This document shows, piece after piece, positions 9,670-17,233 of a stretch of DNA of 64,000 nt. The position numbers and the translations under genes are program-made. Origin of the DNA: Bacteroidota bacterium. GTDB lineage: Bacteria > Bacteroidota > Bacteroidia > Chitinophagales > Chitinophagaceae. The notes beneath the pieces were generated by a model. That model saw only the letters and a list, made by a program, of their open reading frames with translations, was not told the origin of the DNA and did no database searches. The stretch is taken from NCBI GenBank assembly GCA_947453145.1, contig CANGFA010000002.1, positions 62,001-126,000 on the forward strand, read 5' to 3'. The first letter of the stretch is position 1. Each line of letters begins with the position of its first letter.

Positions 9670-10818
9670 ATGAATCGTAACCTTATTTTGTTAGTAGTAG
9701 CAATAAGCCTTGCCACTATATTTGGTTGTAGTCAAAAAAAGACAGAAGCGCGCTATTCAGTTGCAGGAACGATACAAAATGCAACGAAACAAAAATTAAT
9801 ATTACAGGAATTGAAATTTGACGGTTCTCCAAATGTAACCTTGGATACAATTACCTTGGATGAAAAGGGGAAATTTAACTTTAGCTTTCTGTCAAAAGAG
9901 GAAGGTTTATACCGCCTAGCTATTGAAAATGAATTAGGTAATGGTTTTGAGATGTTATTAATTAATGACGAAAAAAATATTCAAGTAAATGCCGATCCTG
10001 CTAATTATGAAACCTATTCAGTTAATGGATCTAAAAATAGTGCGACACTCAATGATTTTTTAAAACAGTATCGTAAAAAAAATGAAACTTTTTTTAATGG
10101 AGCTGATCAACTTCAATTGCTACAAAGTAGCAATGGTGACGCTGCAACAATTGATAAATTACAAAAAGAGCAGGTTGCCCGCATTAAAGAGATAAATGAA
10201 TTTATTCAAAAAACCTTGAATGAAAATGCAGATCCAATTGTACTACAATATGTTTTAGGGATTAGCCTAAGATCTATGGAAACCTCTCAGGTATTGGCTT
10301 TGGCAAAAGTAGCAGCAGAAAAAACTAAGTCGGAGTTACTTGTAAAGTTTGTAAGTACATTAACTAGTCAAATTCAAACTAATGCAAAATCTACTTCCGT
10401 AACCATTGGCAAACCTGCACCTGAAATTGCCATGGCAGACCCAAATGGGAAAATAATAACCTTAAGTAGTTTAAAAGGTAAATATGTGTTGGTAGATTTT
10501 TGGGCTAGCTGGTGTGGACCATGCAGAGCAGAAAACCCAAATGTGGTAAATGCATTTGATAAATATAAAAATAAAAAATTCACTGTCTTAGGCGTATCCC
10601 TAGACGACGATAAGACAGCCTGGGAAGACGCCATTAAAGCTGATAAGTTAACCTGGCAACATATAAGTGACTTGAAAAAATGGGAAAGTACAGTAGTAAG
10701 TACCTACCAATTTGAAGGCATCCCTTACAATGTTTTAATTGATACCAATGGTATTGTAATAGCTAAAGAATTAAGAGGAAAGGCATTACAGGATACGCTC
10801 GCTAGTATACTCAAGTAA
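9670..10818 (+). CDS. TlpA-like thioredoxin lipoprotein with DUF4369-type N-domain
   Basis: A 382-residue thiol-disulfide oxidoreductase, probably lipid-anchored: the N terminus has a lipobox-like FGCSQ after a hydrophobic run. The first part (SVAGTIQNATKQKLILQELKFDG...) looks like the beta-rich DUF4369 domain common in Bacteroidota TlpA proteins. The C-terminal thioredoxin domain carries ASWCGPC with the redox pair Cys282/Cys285, a cis-proline region FEGIPYNVLID, and the extra segment typical of the TlpA/ResA group. It likely keeps periplasmic thiols reduced. Linkage to gatB appears to be only transcriptional. Confidence 0.9.
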   Translation: MNRNLILLVVAISLATIFGCSQKKTEARYSVAGTIQNATKQKLILQELKFDGSPNVTLDTITLDEKGKFNFSFLSKEEGLYRLAIENELGNGFEMLLINDEKNIQVNADPANYETYSVNGSKNSATLNDFLKQYRKKNETFFNGADQLQLLQSSNGDAATIDKLQKEQVARIKEINEFIQKTLNENADPIVLQYVLGISLRSMETSQVLALAKVAAEKTKSELLVKFVSTLTSQIQTNAKSTSVTIGKPAPEIAMADPNGKIITLSSLKGKYVLVDFWASWCGPCRAENPNVVNAFDKYKNKKFTVLGVSLDDDKTAWEDAIKADKLTWQHISDLKKWESTVVSTYQFEGIPYNVLIDTNGIVIAKELRGKALQDTLASILK

Positions 10819-10887
10819 CTGTAACCGCTCTTACTATCTTTTTCCCATGCAATAGAAATTAAACGCGCGTTAAAACTGGGTTACTAT

Positions 10888-13224
10888 TTATTTTTGCTGT
10901 TTTATAAATGTTTTAAGTAAGGCAGGTAGTAAAATTAAATTTGTAAAGGTACTAACTACTAAGGTTAGTGAAGTTAACCATCCTAATGCTTTGGTACCTC
11001 CAAAGTCACTAAAACAAAATATTACAAAACCTGCCACTAAAACTAAGGAAGTATAAATAATACTGATACCCGTTTGCTTTATGGTTTGAATCAAGGTTAC
11101 AGAAACATTATTATTTAAATGAGGTAACTCTTGTTTATAATTTACAAGGAATCGAATAGTTACATCTATTGCAATACCCAATGCCACACTAAATACCAAT
11201 ACAGTAGAGGGTTTTAAAGCAATTCCTATCCACCCCATCATACCTGCAGTAATTAACAAGGGTACCAAGTTGGGTATTAAAGAGCACATTAAAATGGGAA
11301 AAGATCGGAATAAGAAAATCATACAAAAAGCAATTAACAAGAAAGCCCAAAAGATAGATTCACTTAATCCTTTAATAATAAAATTACTGCCCTCTAAAAA
11401 AGTTACACTACTACCCGTAATGGTAATATTGTATTTACTGGAATCAAAAATTGCTTTAGTAGCACTATCCACCTTATTTAAAAAAGAAGGTAATTTAGCA
11501 CTTCCAATATCTTTCATATTTACACTCACCCTAGTAGCCTGCTTGTCCTTATCTAGGAATTTATTTAAAAGTTGGGTAGGATTATTCTCTTTTTTGGTGG
11601 AATCTCCTCCTGATTTTGGTTTAATATAATCGGCCATAAATGCCAACTCTGTCGAAGAAGGAATACTGTAAGAGGAACTATCTCCTTCGTAAAAAACTTG
11701 CTTAGCAAATTTAATTCCATCAATTAATCCAATAGGCTTTCCTAGTTCTGGCTGAGCAATTAAATATGCATGCAATTGATCAATATCCAATAAAGTACCC
11801 TCTATGTTCTTTAGGTTGGTTAAGCCATTTTTTTTCTTTGTATCTATAATAATTTCTAATGGCATAACTCCACCACCTTCTTTCTCAAACCATTTTAAGT
11901 CGGTATATAATTTATCTTTTTTAGGCAAATCATCCACTATAAAAGCTTCCTTTTTTATTTTAGTTAACCCATAAAAGGAAACAACAACCAAAACAAGCGT
12001 AATACCAAAAACCCATTTAGTATGTACAAAGGTCCAACGCTCAATTTTTAACAATACCTTTTCCAATAACTTATTCTCCAAGTACCTAACATGTTTAGGC
12101 TGCGGAACACTTAAGTAGGTTAATACAGGTGGTATGAAAAATAAACTAATAAAAAATAGGACCATTATATTTATACCCGATACCCAACCAAACTCTTTTA
12201 ATAAAGGGCTTTTGGTAAATGCAAATACAAAAAAACCAATGGCTGCAGTAAGATTACAGAACAAAGTAACTATACCCATTTTGCCAACCATATTAATTAT
12301 GGCTTTTTCCTTATCCTGTGTTTCTTTGTAGGATGTGTGGTACTTATTTAAAAAGTAAATACAGTTAGGTATTCCAATAACTACAATTAAGGGTGGAATC
12401 AATGCAGTAAGTAATGTAATTTTTTGCCCCATTAAAACCATTGAACCTAAGCTCCAGATAACCCCCATGGCAACCACAGCCAAACTCATAAGCATTGCAG
12501 AGAAGGATCTGAAAAACAAGAAAAGGGTAATCGCACACAATAATAAAGAGCCAAATAAAAACCAAACCATTTCTTTTTTAATTCTATTCGCCAAAATGGT
12601 TCTTATATAGGGGAGCCCACTTAAATGGGTTTCCAATTGCGTTGCTTTGCTAAATGAATCTACTTGTGCAGTAAGCGCATTTACAATACGAGATCTTGAA
12701 CCACTATTTATAGAATCTGGTACAAAACTTACCGCCATGATATAGGCATGACTATTGGGATTGTACAATAAATGATTATAAAATGGAAGTTGTTCAAATT
12801 CAGCTTGGTTTCCTAATAATGCACTGTCACTAGAGTAAGTAGTATCGAAAATCTTATGTGGATTAAATTTATCTTCTAAAGTATCTTTTACCAAATTATA
12901 AGCAAATGGAACACTCAGTACTTCCGTTACACCAGTTATTTTTTTTATGTTTTGATGCAACACTACAAGCTTATTAAACAAGTTAGGTGTATACAAACTA
13001 TCGGTTTGAAAACCAATAACCATTGTGGTCCCATCAACCCCAAATTTATTAACGAAGTTTTTATAGACTACAAATTTTTGATTGTCTTCGGGGATAGCCT
13101 TTGTAAACTCGTAACTTAATTTTACTTGAGCAGCAAAATAACCCATTACAAGGGTTAGTGCAATTAATATAACTAAACTTGCAACTTTATATTTTACTAT
13201 TTTTTGGCCTAACCGATACCACAT
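10888..13224 (-). CDS. RND/MMPL family exporter
   Basis: A 778-residue inner-membrane transporter with the two-fold repeated RND layout: one N-terminal helix, a large periplasmic loop, helices 2-6, then a second loop and helices 8-12. It is short compared with AcrB (about 1050) and resembles the MMPL/HAE3-type proteins that move hydrophobic molecules such as lipids. The second half keeps an acidic residue in its central helix (VALGIAIDVTIRFLVNYK), whereas the corresponding first-half segment reads VIGIPNCIYFLNKYH without it. No membrane-fusion or TolC partner is adjacent. It is the last gene of the kdnA-like/rpoN cluster; the gap to the upstream gene is 12 nt. Confidence 0.88.
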   Translation of the reverse strand: MWYRLGQKIVKYKVASLVILIALTLVMGYFAAQVKLSYEFTKAIPEDNQKFVVYKNFVNKFGVDGTTMVIGFQTDSLYTPNLFNKLVVLHQNIKKITGVTEVLSVPFAYNLVKDTLEDKFNPHKIFDTTYSSDSALLGNQAEFEQLPFYNHLLYNPNSHAYIMAVSFVPDSINSGSRSRIVNALTAQVDSFSKATQLETHLSGLPYIRTILANRIKKEMVWFLFGSLLLCAITLFLFFRSFSAMLMSLAVVAMGVIWSLGSMVLMGQKITLLTALIPPLIVVIGIPNCIYFLNKYHTSYKETQDKEKAIINMVGKMGIVTLFCNLTAAIGFFVFAFTKSPLLKEFGWVSGINIMVLFFISLFFIPPVLTYLSVPQPKHVRYLENKLLEKVLLKIERWTFVHTKWVFGITLVLVVVSFYGLTKIKKEAFIVDDLPKKDKLYTDLKWFEKEGGGVMPLEIIIDTKKKNGLTNLKNIEGTLLDIDQLHAYLIAQPELGKPIGLIDGIKFAKQVFYEGDSSSYSIPSSTELAFMADYIKPKSGGDSTKKENNPTQLLNKFLDKDKQATRVSVNMKDIGSAKLPSFLNKVDSATKAIFDSSKYNITITGSSVTFLEGSNFIIKGLSESIFWAFLLIAFCMIFLFRSFPILMCSLIPNLVPLLITAGMMGWIGIALKPSTVLVFSVALGIAIDVTIRFLVNYKQELPHLNNNVSVTLIQTIKQTGISIIYTSLVLVAGFVIFCFSDFGGTKALGWLTSLTLVVSTFTNLILLPALLKTFIKQQK

Positions 13225-13236
13225 AAGCGATCTGAA

Positions 13237-13875
13237 TTATAGGACCCAAAAATACGCAATTAGTTGTGTAAACAAGCCAATCCCAAAACCAACTAGCAAC
13301 TCCTGCTTGGTGTGGTCACTAACAATCATTCGTGCACTCACCACTATTGCAGACAAGCATAAAGTTCCCACAAACCAAATTAAATTAACTGTCTCATAAT
13401 GAATAGAAACCAACAAGACAGCCATTAACAAGCCACTTATTCCCATTGCATGTAAGCTCACTTTAATAAAATTATTTACAATTAATCCCAAGGAAGTTGC
13501 AATAAATATACCAAAATAGAAAAATTTTAAATCAATGGGCTGATCTTTAAAATTGCGGCTTAAATAATACATCCACCAATAAAAAAACATAGTAATGACG
13601 TAAGGAATAATACGCTCTTTTTGGGTGCGTAAAAAGATGCTCTCACTAAACTTTAATTTCCACAATAAGAAAACTGCAAAAGCTGGAAAAAAAGCAGTTA
13701 ACCAAAACACACTAAAGAGTTTCAATTTTAATTGCCAATCGGTGACACCTTCAAACTTATAAGGTAAAGTGAACATTAAAAATGCAAAGAAAAAGGTTGG
13801 AACAAATAAGGGATGGAAAATATAAGATATAAATTGTGCGAAATATTTAAGTTGCCTGGGTTGATTATTTTCCAT
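13237..13875 (-). CDS. PAP2-like integral membrane protein
   Basis: A 212-residue protein with about six transmembrane helices. The segments SLHAMGISG and SARMIVSDHTKQE correspond in position to PAP2 motifs 2 and 3 (PSGH and SRxxxxxHxxxD), and ERIIPYVI may be the remains of motif 1. The Arg-x5-His spacing is kept, but the final Asp is replaced by Glu and PSGH is reduced to SLH. It may be a lipid phosphatase with a divergent site or a non-catalytic relative. It lies between rpoN and the RND exporter with gaps of 25 and 12 nt. A plain unknown membrane protein is the alternative reading. Confidence 0.6.
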   Translation of the reverse strand: MENNQPRQLKYFAQFISYIFHPLFVPTFFFAFLMFTLPYKFEGVTDWQLKLKLFSVFWLTAFFPAFAVFLLWKLKFSESIFLRTQKERIIPYVITMFFYWWMYYLSRNFKDQPIDLKFFYFGIFIATSLGLIVNNFIKVSLHAMGISGLLMAVLLVSIHYETVNLIWFVGTLCLSAIVVSARMIVSDHTKQELLVGFGIGLFTQLIAYFWVL

Positions 13876-13900
13876 AGGGTATTTTACAAATAGTTTTTGC

Positions 13901-15430
13901 TTATAGTTCTTTTCTTAACCTTGCAACAGGGATATTTAATTGTTCTCTGTATTTGGCTACCGTTCTTCTTGCGATGTTATATCCCTTTTCCTGTAATTGT
14001 TCGGTTAATTCATCGTCACTTAAAGGCTTATGCTTATCCTCCTGGTCTATCAGTTCTTCTAAAATGGCTTTTACTTCCTTGGTACTAACTTCTTCCCCCG
14101 AGTCCGTGGTTAAAGATTCACTAAAAAAGAATTTTAATAAATAAGTTCCAAACTCAGTTTGAACATACTTGCTATTGGCTACCCTGCTTACCGTAGAAAC
14201 ATCCAGTCCTGTTTTTTCTGCTATATCTTTTAAAATCATAGGACGCAACTGGGTCGTGTCTCCACTTAAAAAGAAGCCCTCTTGATGCAATAAAATAGCG
14301 CGCATGGTCATAATTAAGGTCTGTTGCCTTTGTTGTATCATTTCAATAAACCACTTGGCAGCATCAATTTTTTGTTTAATAAAAAATACAGCTTCTTTTT
14401 GAGCCTTGTCTTTCTTTTGACCCAACTCATACTCTTTCAGCATCATTTTATAATCATCGCTCACTACCAAGGGGGGTGCGTTTCTGCTATTTAAGCTAAT
14501 CTCTAGTTTTCCATTATTGATTAATACCGTAAAATCGGGAATGATATATTTTTCTGCTTCACTCTGCTGACTTATTTCAGCTCCAGGCTTTGGATTTAAG
14601 GTAATAATTTGATGTAATACACTTTTAATTTCCGCATCTGTTAAATGCTGGCTTTTTTGTATTTTATCGTAATGCTTTCGCGTAAATTCTTCGAAATGTT
14701 TTTCCAAAACATGAATGGCTATCAGTATATGTTCTTTTTGATCATTCCTGTTTTCTCGATCATCCGAATCTAATTTTCTTTTCAATTGCAATAACAAACA
14801 CTCTTGTAAATTTCTAGCTGCAATACCAACAGGGTCGAATCCTTGTATTTTAATTAAAATATTTTCGATTGTTTTTTCTTCTACCCACATACCTTGTTTA
14901 AAAGCAAGGTCATCAGCAATAGATTGCAAAGCCCTTCTTAAATAGCCATCATCGTCCAAGCTTCCAATAATTTGTTCGGCAATTTTAAAATCATCTTCTG
15001 CTAAATCCAGCATACTTAACTGATCCATTAGCAGTTCATGTAAACTTTGCTCTGCCTTAATGGGTGTTACTTTATCGTCGTCTAATTCCGGGAAATAATC
15101 GTCTTTAGTTTTGTAATCAGCAATCTCTCCGTCATCGTCATAATTATATTCGTTCAGTTCTTCATTACTTAGCTCGTACTCGTCAACCGGAACAGCTTCC
15201 TCATCCTCATTTACATCCTGCAGTAATTCATCTTTCATTTCTTCGGAAGCAGTGGATGCATCTCCATCCAACAAATCTAAATTTACTTCTAATGCAGGGT
15301 TCTCTTCTAACTCTTCCTTTACCCTTTGCTCAATTTGGGCACTAGGCAGCTGCAACAGTTTCATCAATTGGATTTGTTGCGGGGACAATCTTTGTAATTG
15401 TCTTTGTTGGAATGACTGGCCTAATGACAT
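13901..15430 (-). CDS. rpoN: RNA polymerase sigma-54 factor
   Basis: The alternative sigma factor that requires AAA+ activators and recognises -24/-12 promoters. All three regions are visible in 509 residues: the Gln/Leu-rich region I (SFQQRQLQRLSPQQIQLMKLLQLP), an acidic region II, and region III with the RpoN box RRTVAKYREQLNIP near the C terminus. The acidic linker is long (about residues 55-120, with the run DEEAVPVDEYE). No bacterial enhancer-binding protein is in the window. The gene begins 10 nt after the KdnA-like gene. Confidence 0.97.
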   Translation of the reverse strand: MSLGQSFQQRQLQRLSPQQIQLMKLLQLPSAQIEQRVKEELEENPALEVNLDLLDGDASTASEEMKDELLQDVNEDEEAVPVDEYELSNEELNEYNYDDDGEIADYKTKDDYFPELDDDKVTPIKAEQSLHELLMDQLSMLDLAEDDFKIAEQIIGSLDDDGYLRRALQSIADDLAFKQGMWVEEKTIENILIKIQGFDPVGIAARNLQECLLLQLKRKLDSDDRENRNDQKEHILIAIHVLEKHFEEFTRKHYDKIQKSQHLTDAEIKSVLHQIITLNPKPGAEISQQSEAEKYIIPDFTVLINNGKLEISLNSRNAPPLVVSDDYKMMLKEYELGQKKDKAQKEAVFFIKQKIDAAKWFIEMIQQRQQTLIMTMRAILLHQEGFFLSGDTTQLRPMILKDIAEKTGLDVSTVSRVANSKYVQTEFGTYLLKFFFSESLTTDSGEEVSTKEVKAILEELIDQEDKHKPLSDDELTEQLQEKGYNIARRTVAKYREQLNIPVARLRKEL

Positions 15431-15439
15431 ATATGATTG

Positions 15440-16639
15440 TTATGAAAGCGCAGCTTGTATTACTTCTAAGAACTTTGCACCTTTCTCATGCACCTGCTCC
15501 TCTGTCCAAATTAAACTAATTGCAGTTGAAATACATTTGCTCATAATGGCATCGCTTTTTTCAAAGTTGGCAGTTTGTAAATGGGTTAATGCTTTTTGTT
15601 GTGCTTCAGACAAAGCATATAAGCTTTTAGCAGTTTTTAAATGATCCCATTTGCGGATATAATGCCAATTGTTAGCATACCAATAAAAATTACCAGCTAA
15701 GATACCCGCCGACTTCATTGCTTCGATTACTTTTTCGGTTTGTTCCTTTGTTGGTAAAAACCAACTTAAGAAACTGTAACTATCCCCGGCAGGATCTGGC
15801 ACCACTCTAAATTGAATACCAGGTACTTTTTCTAAATAAGATCTTAATATAAGATTATGCTTTTTTTGAATTGCTAAAAAAGTAGCTAGTTTACGAATTT
15901 GACCAAGTCCAACCGCAGCATGTAATTCACTAATTCTAAAGTTATACCCTAAGAAAGGATGTAAATCTGCTCCTCGGTCTACGCCTAAATGATCATGACC
16001 ATGATCCGTAAATGCATCAGACTTTACATACACTTCTTTATTATTAGTCATAACAACACCCCCTTCGCCACAAGTAATGGTTTTTACAAAATCAAAGGAA
16101 AAAGTACCAGCATCCCCAATGGTACCCAATGCCTTTCCTTTATAGGTCCCCCCAATACTTTGACAGGCATCTTCCAATAATATAAGATGATGTTGGGCAC
16201 AAATTTCTTTTAATGCATCTAAATCCGCCATACTACCACACATATGCACCGGCATTATACATTTTGTTTTTGGCGTGATAGCAGCTTTAACTGCATCTGG
16301 AGCCAATGTCAAACTTTCATCGATATCTACTAAAACGGGTATTGCTCCCATACTTAGTACAGCTTCAAAACTTGCAACAAACGTAAATGCAGGCATGATT
16401 ACTTCATCCCCTGCACCCACACCTAACGCAGCCATAGCGGTAGTTAAGGCAGCCGTACCACTTGAAGTAAGTTGCGCATATTCACTTCCAAATGTTTTAC
16501 AAATTGCTTCTTCTAGCTCTTTAGATTTCCAAATTCCTTTGCGAGGGCCATCAAAACCATAACGCATTAAAATTCCTGTCTCTAAAACTTCATTTACTTC
16601 TTTTTTCTCTTCTTCTCCGAAGAATTCAAAACCTGGCAT
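15440..16639 (-). CDS. DegT/DnrJ/EryC1-family aminotransferase, KdnA-like
   Basis: A PLP-dependent sugar aminotransferase of 399 residues. The PLP lysine is in FDFVKTITCGEGG, and VSLSSGTAAL-type and LLEDACQSIGG motifs are present. From memory, the start MPGFEFFGEEEKKEV, the DHGHDHLGVDRGAD stretch and the NFYWYANNWHYIRKWDHL stretch match Shewanella KdnA closely. KdnA aminates the C8 aldehyde of oxidised Kdo to give 8-amino-Kdo for lipopolysaccharide. The partner oxidase kdnB is not adjacent. I set the start at the ATG at 16639, not 16663. It appears to be the promoter-proximal gene of a cluster with rpoN, the PAP2-like protein and the RND exporter. Another sugar-nucleotide aminotransferase remains possible. 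Confidence 0.85.
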   Translation of the reverse strand: MPGFEFFGEEEKKEVNEVLETGILMRYGFDGPRKGIWKSKELEEAICKTFGSEYAQLTSSGTAALTTAMAALGVGAGDEVIMPAFTFVASFEAVLSMGAIPVLVDIDESLTLAPDAVKAAITPKTKCIMPVHMCGSMADLDALKEICAQHHLILLEDACQSIGGTYKGKALGTIGDAGTFSFDFVKTITCGEGGVVMTNNKEVYVKSDAFTDHGHDHLGVDRGADLHPFLGYNFRISELHAAVGLGQIRKLATFLAIQKKHNLILRSYLEKVPGIQFRVVPDPAGDSYSFLSWFLPTKEQTEKVIEAMKSAGILAGNFYWYANNWHYIRKWDHLKTAKSLYALSEAQQKALTHLQTANFEKSDAIMSKCISTAISLIWTEEQVHEKGAKFLEVIQAALS

Positions 16640-16660
16640 AATCTTGATTTTTAAGTAAAA

Positions 16661-16668
16661 CAAAGGTA
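16661..16668 (-). promoter_or_regulatory. -7 promoter box of the KdnA-like/rpoN cluster
   Basis: On the minus strand this reads TACCTTTG (TAnnTTTG) 22 nt before the ATG at 16639; the alternative start at 16663 would overlap the box. Confidence 0.5.
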
Positions 16669-16732
16669 GCTTAAAAAATGAAAATTGGGTGTTTTTCAGT
16701 AATTTGCGCCTGTAAATAAACCTATAGCATTT

Positions 16733-17134
16733 ATGGAATACAGCAAATTGATCTCAGTAACTGGGATGTCTGGATTATTTGAAATTGTGAGCAGTAAAAA
16801 TGACGGAGCCATTGCTACCTCTTTGGAAAATAATAATACTCAATTTATTAGTTCTAGAAAACACCAAATTTCACATTTAGAAAGCATTGAAGTATACACT
16901 ACTCATGAAAACGTTTTTTTAGCCGAAGTATTTATAGCTATGAAAGCAGCCAAGGAAGCTTTACCAAACGAAAAAGACCCAAAAGCGGTAACCACATACT
17001 TTAAAAAAGTATTCCCAAAGATGGATTTTGATAGGGTTTATGGTAGTGATATGAAAAAAATGGTAAAATGGTATGCTCAATTAGAAAAGCATGATATCGA
17101 ACCGGTCATTCCTGCAGAAGACGATTCCGAATAG
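16733..17134 (+). CDS. DUF5606 family protein
   Basis: A 133-residue cytoplasmic protein with no signal or membrane segment. The N-terminal pattern ISVTGMSGLFEIVSSKNDGAIATSLE and the C-terminal FDRVYGSDMKKMVKWYAQLEKHDI match my memory of the Bacteroidota-specific DUF5606 family. The first half looks like a small beta-barrel and the second half like helices; the tail is acidic (EDDSE). The function is unknown. It is transcribed alone and followed by a strong terminator. Confidence 0.8.
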   Translation: MEYSKLISVTGMSGLFEIVSSKNDGAIATSLENNNTQFISSRKHQISHLESIEVYTTHENVFLAEVFIAMKAAKEALPNEKDPKAVTTYFKKVFPKMDFDRVYGSDMKKMVKWYAQLEKHDIEPVIPAEDDSE

Positions 17135-17155
17135 TATTATAAGACATTTTTATAT

Positions 17156-17190
17156 AAAAAGCTTACCCAATATCGGGTAAGCTTTTTTTT
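17156..17190 (+). terminator. Intrinsic terminator after the DUF5606 gene
   Basis: AAAAAGCTTACCC / GGGTAAGCTTTTT forms a perfect 13-bp stem with a 6-nt loop followed by T8. Confidence 0.93.
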
Positions 17191-17233
17191 ATCCTTAAAT
17201 TGCAAGTACAGAAAAAGCTATAAATAAGTTACT

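Noticed and set aside
10862-10871. AACGCGCGTT palindrome between the TlpA-like gene and the exporter
   Set aside because: Only 10 nt, between two convergent genes, with no loop or T-run; too short to call as a site.
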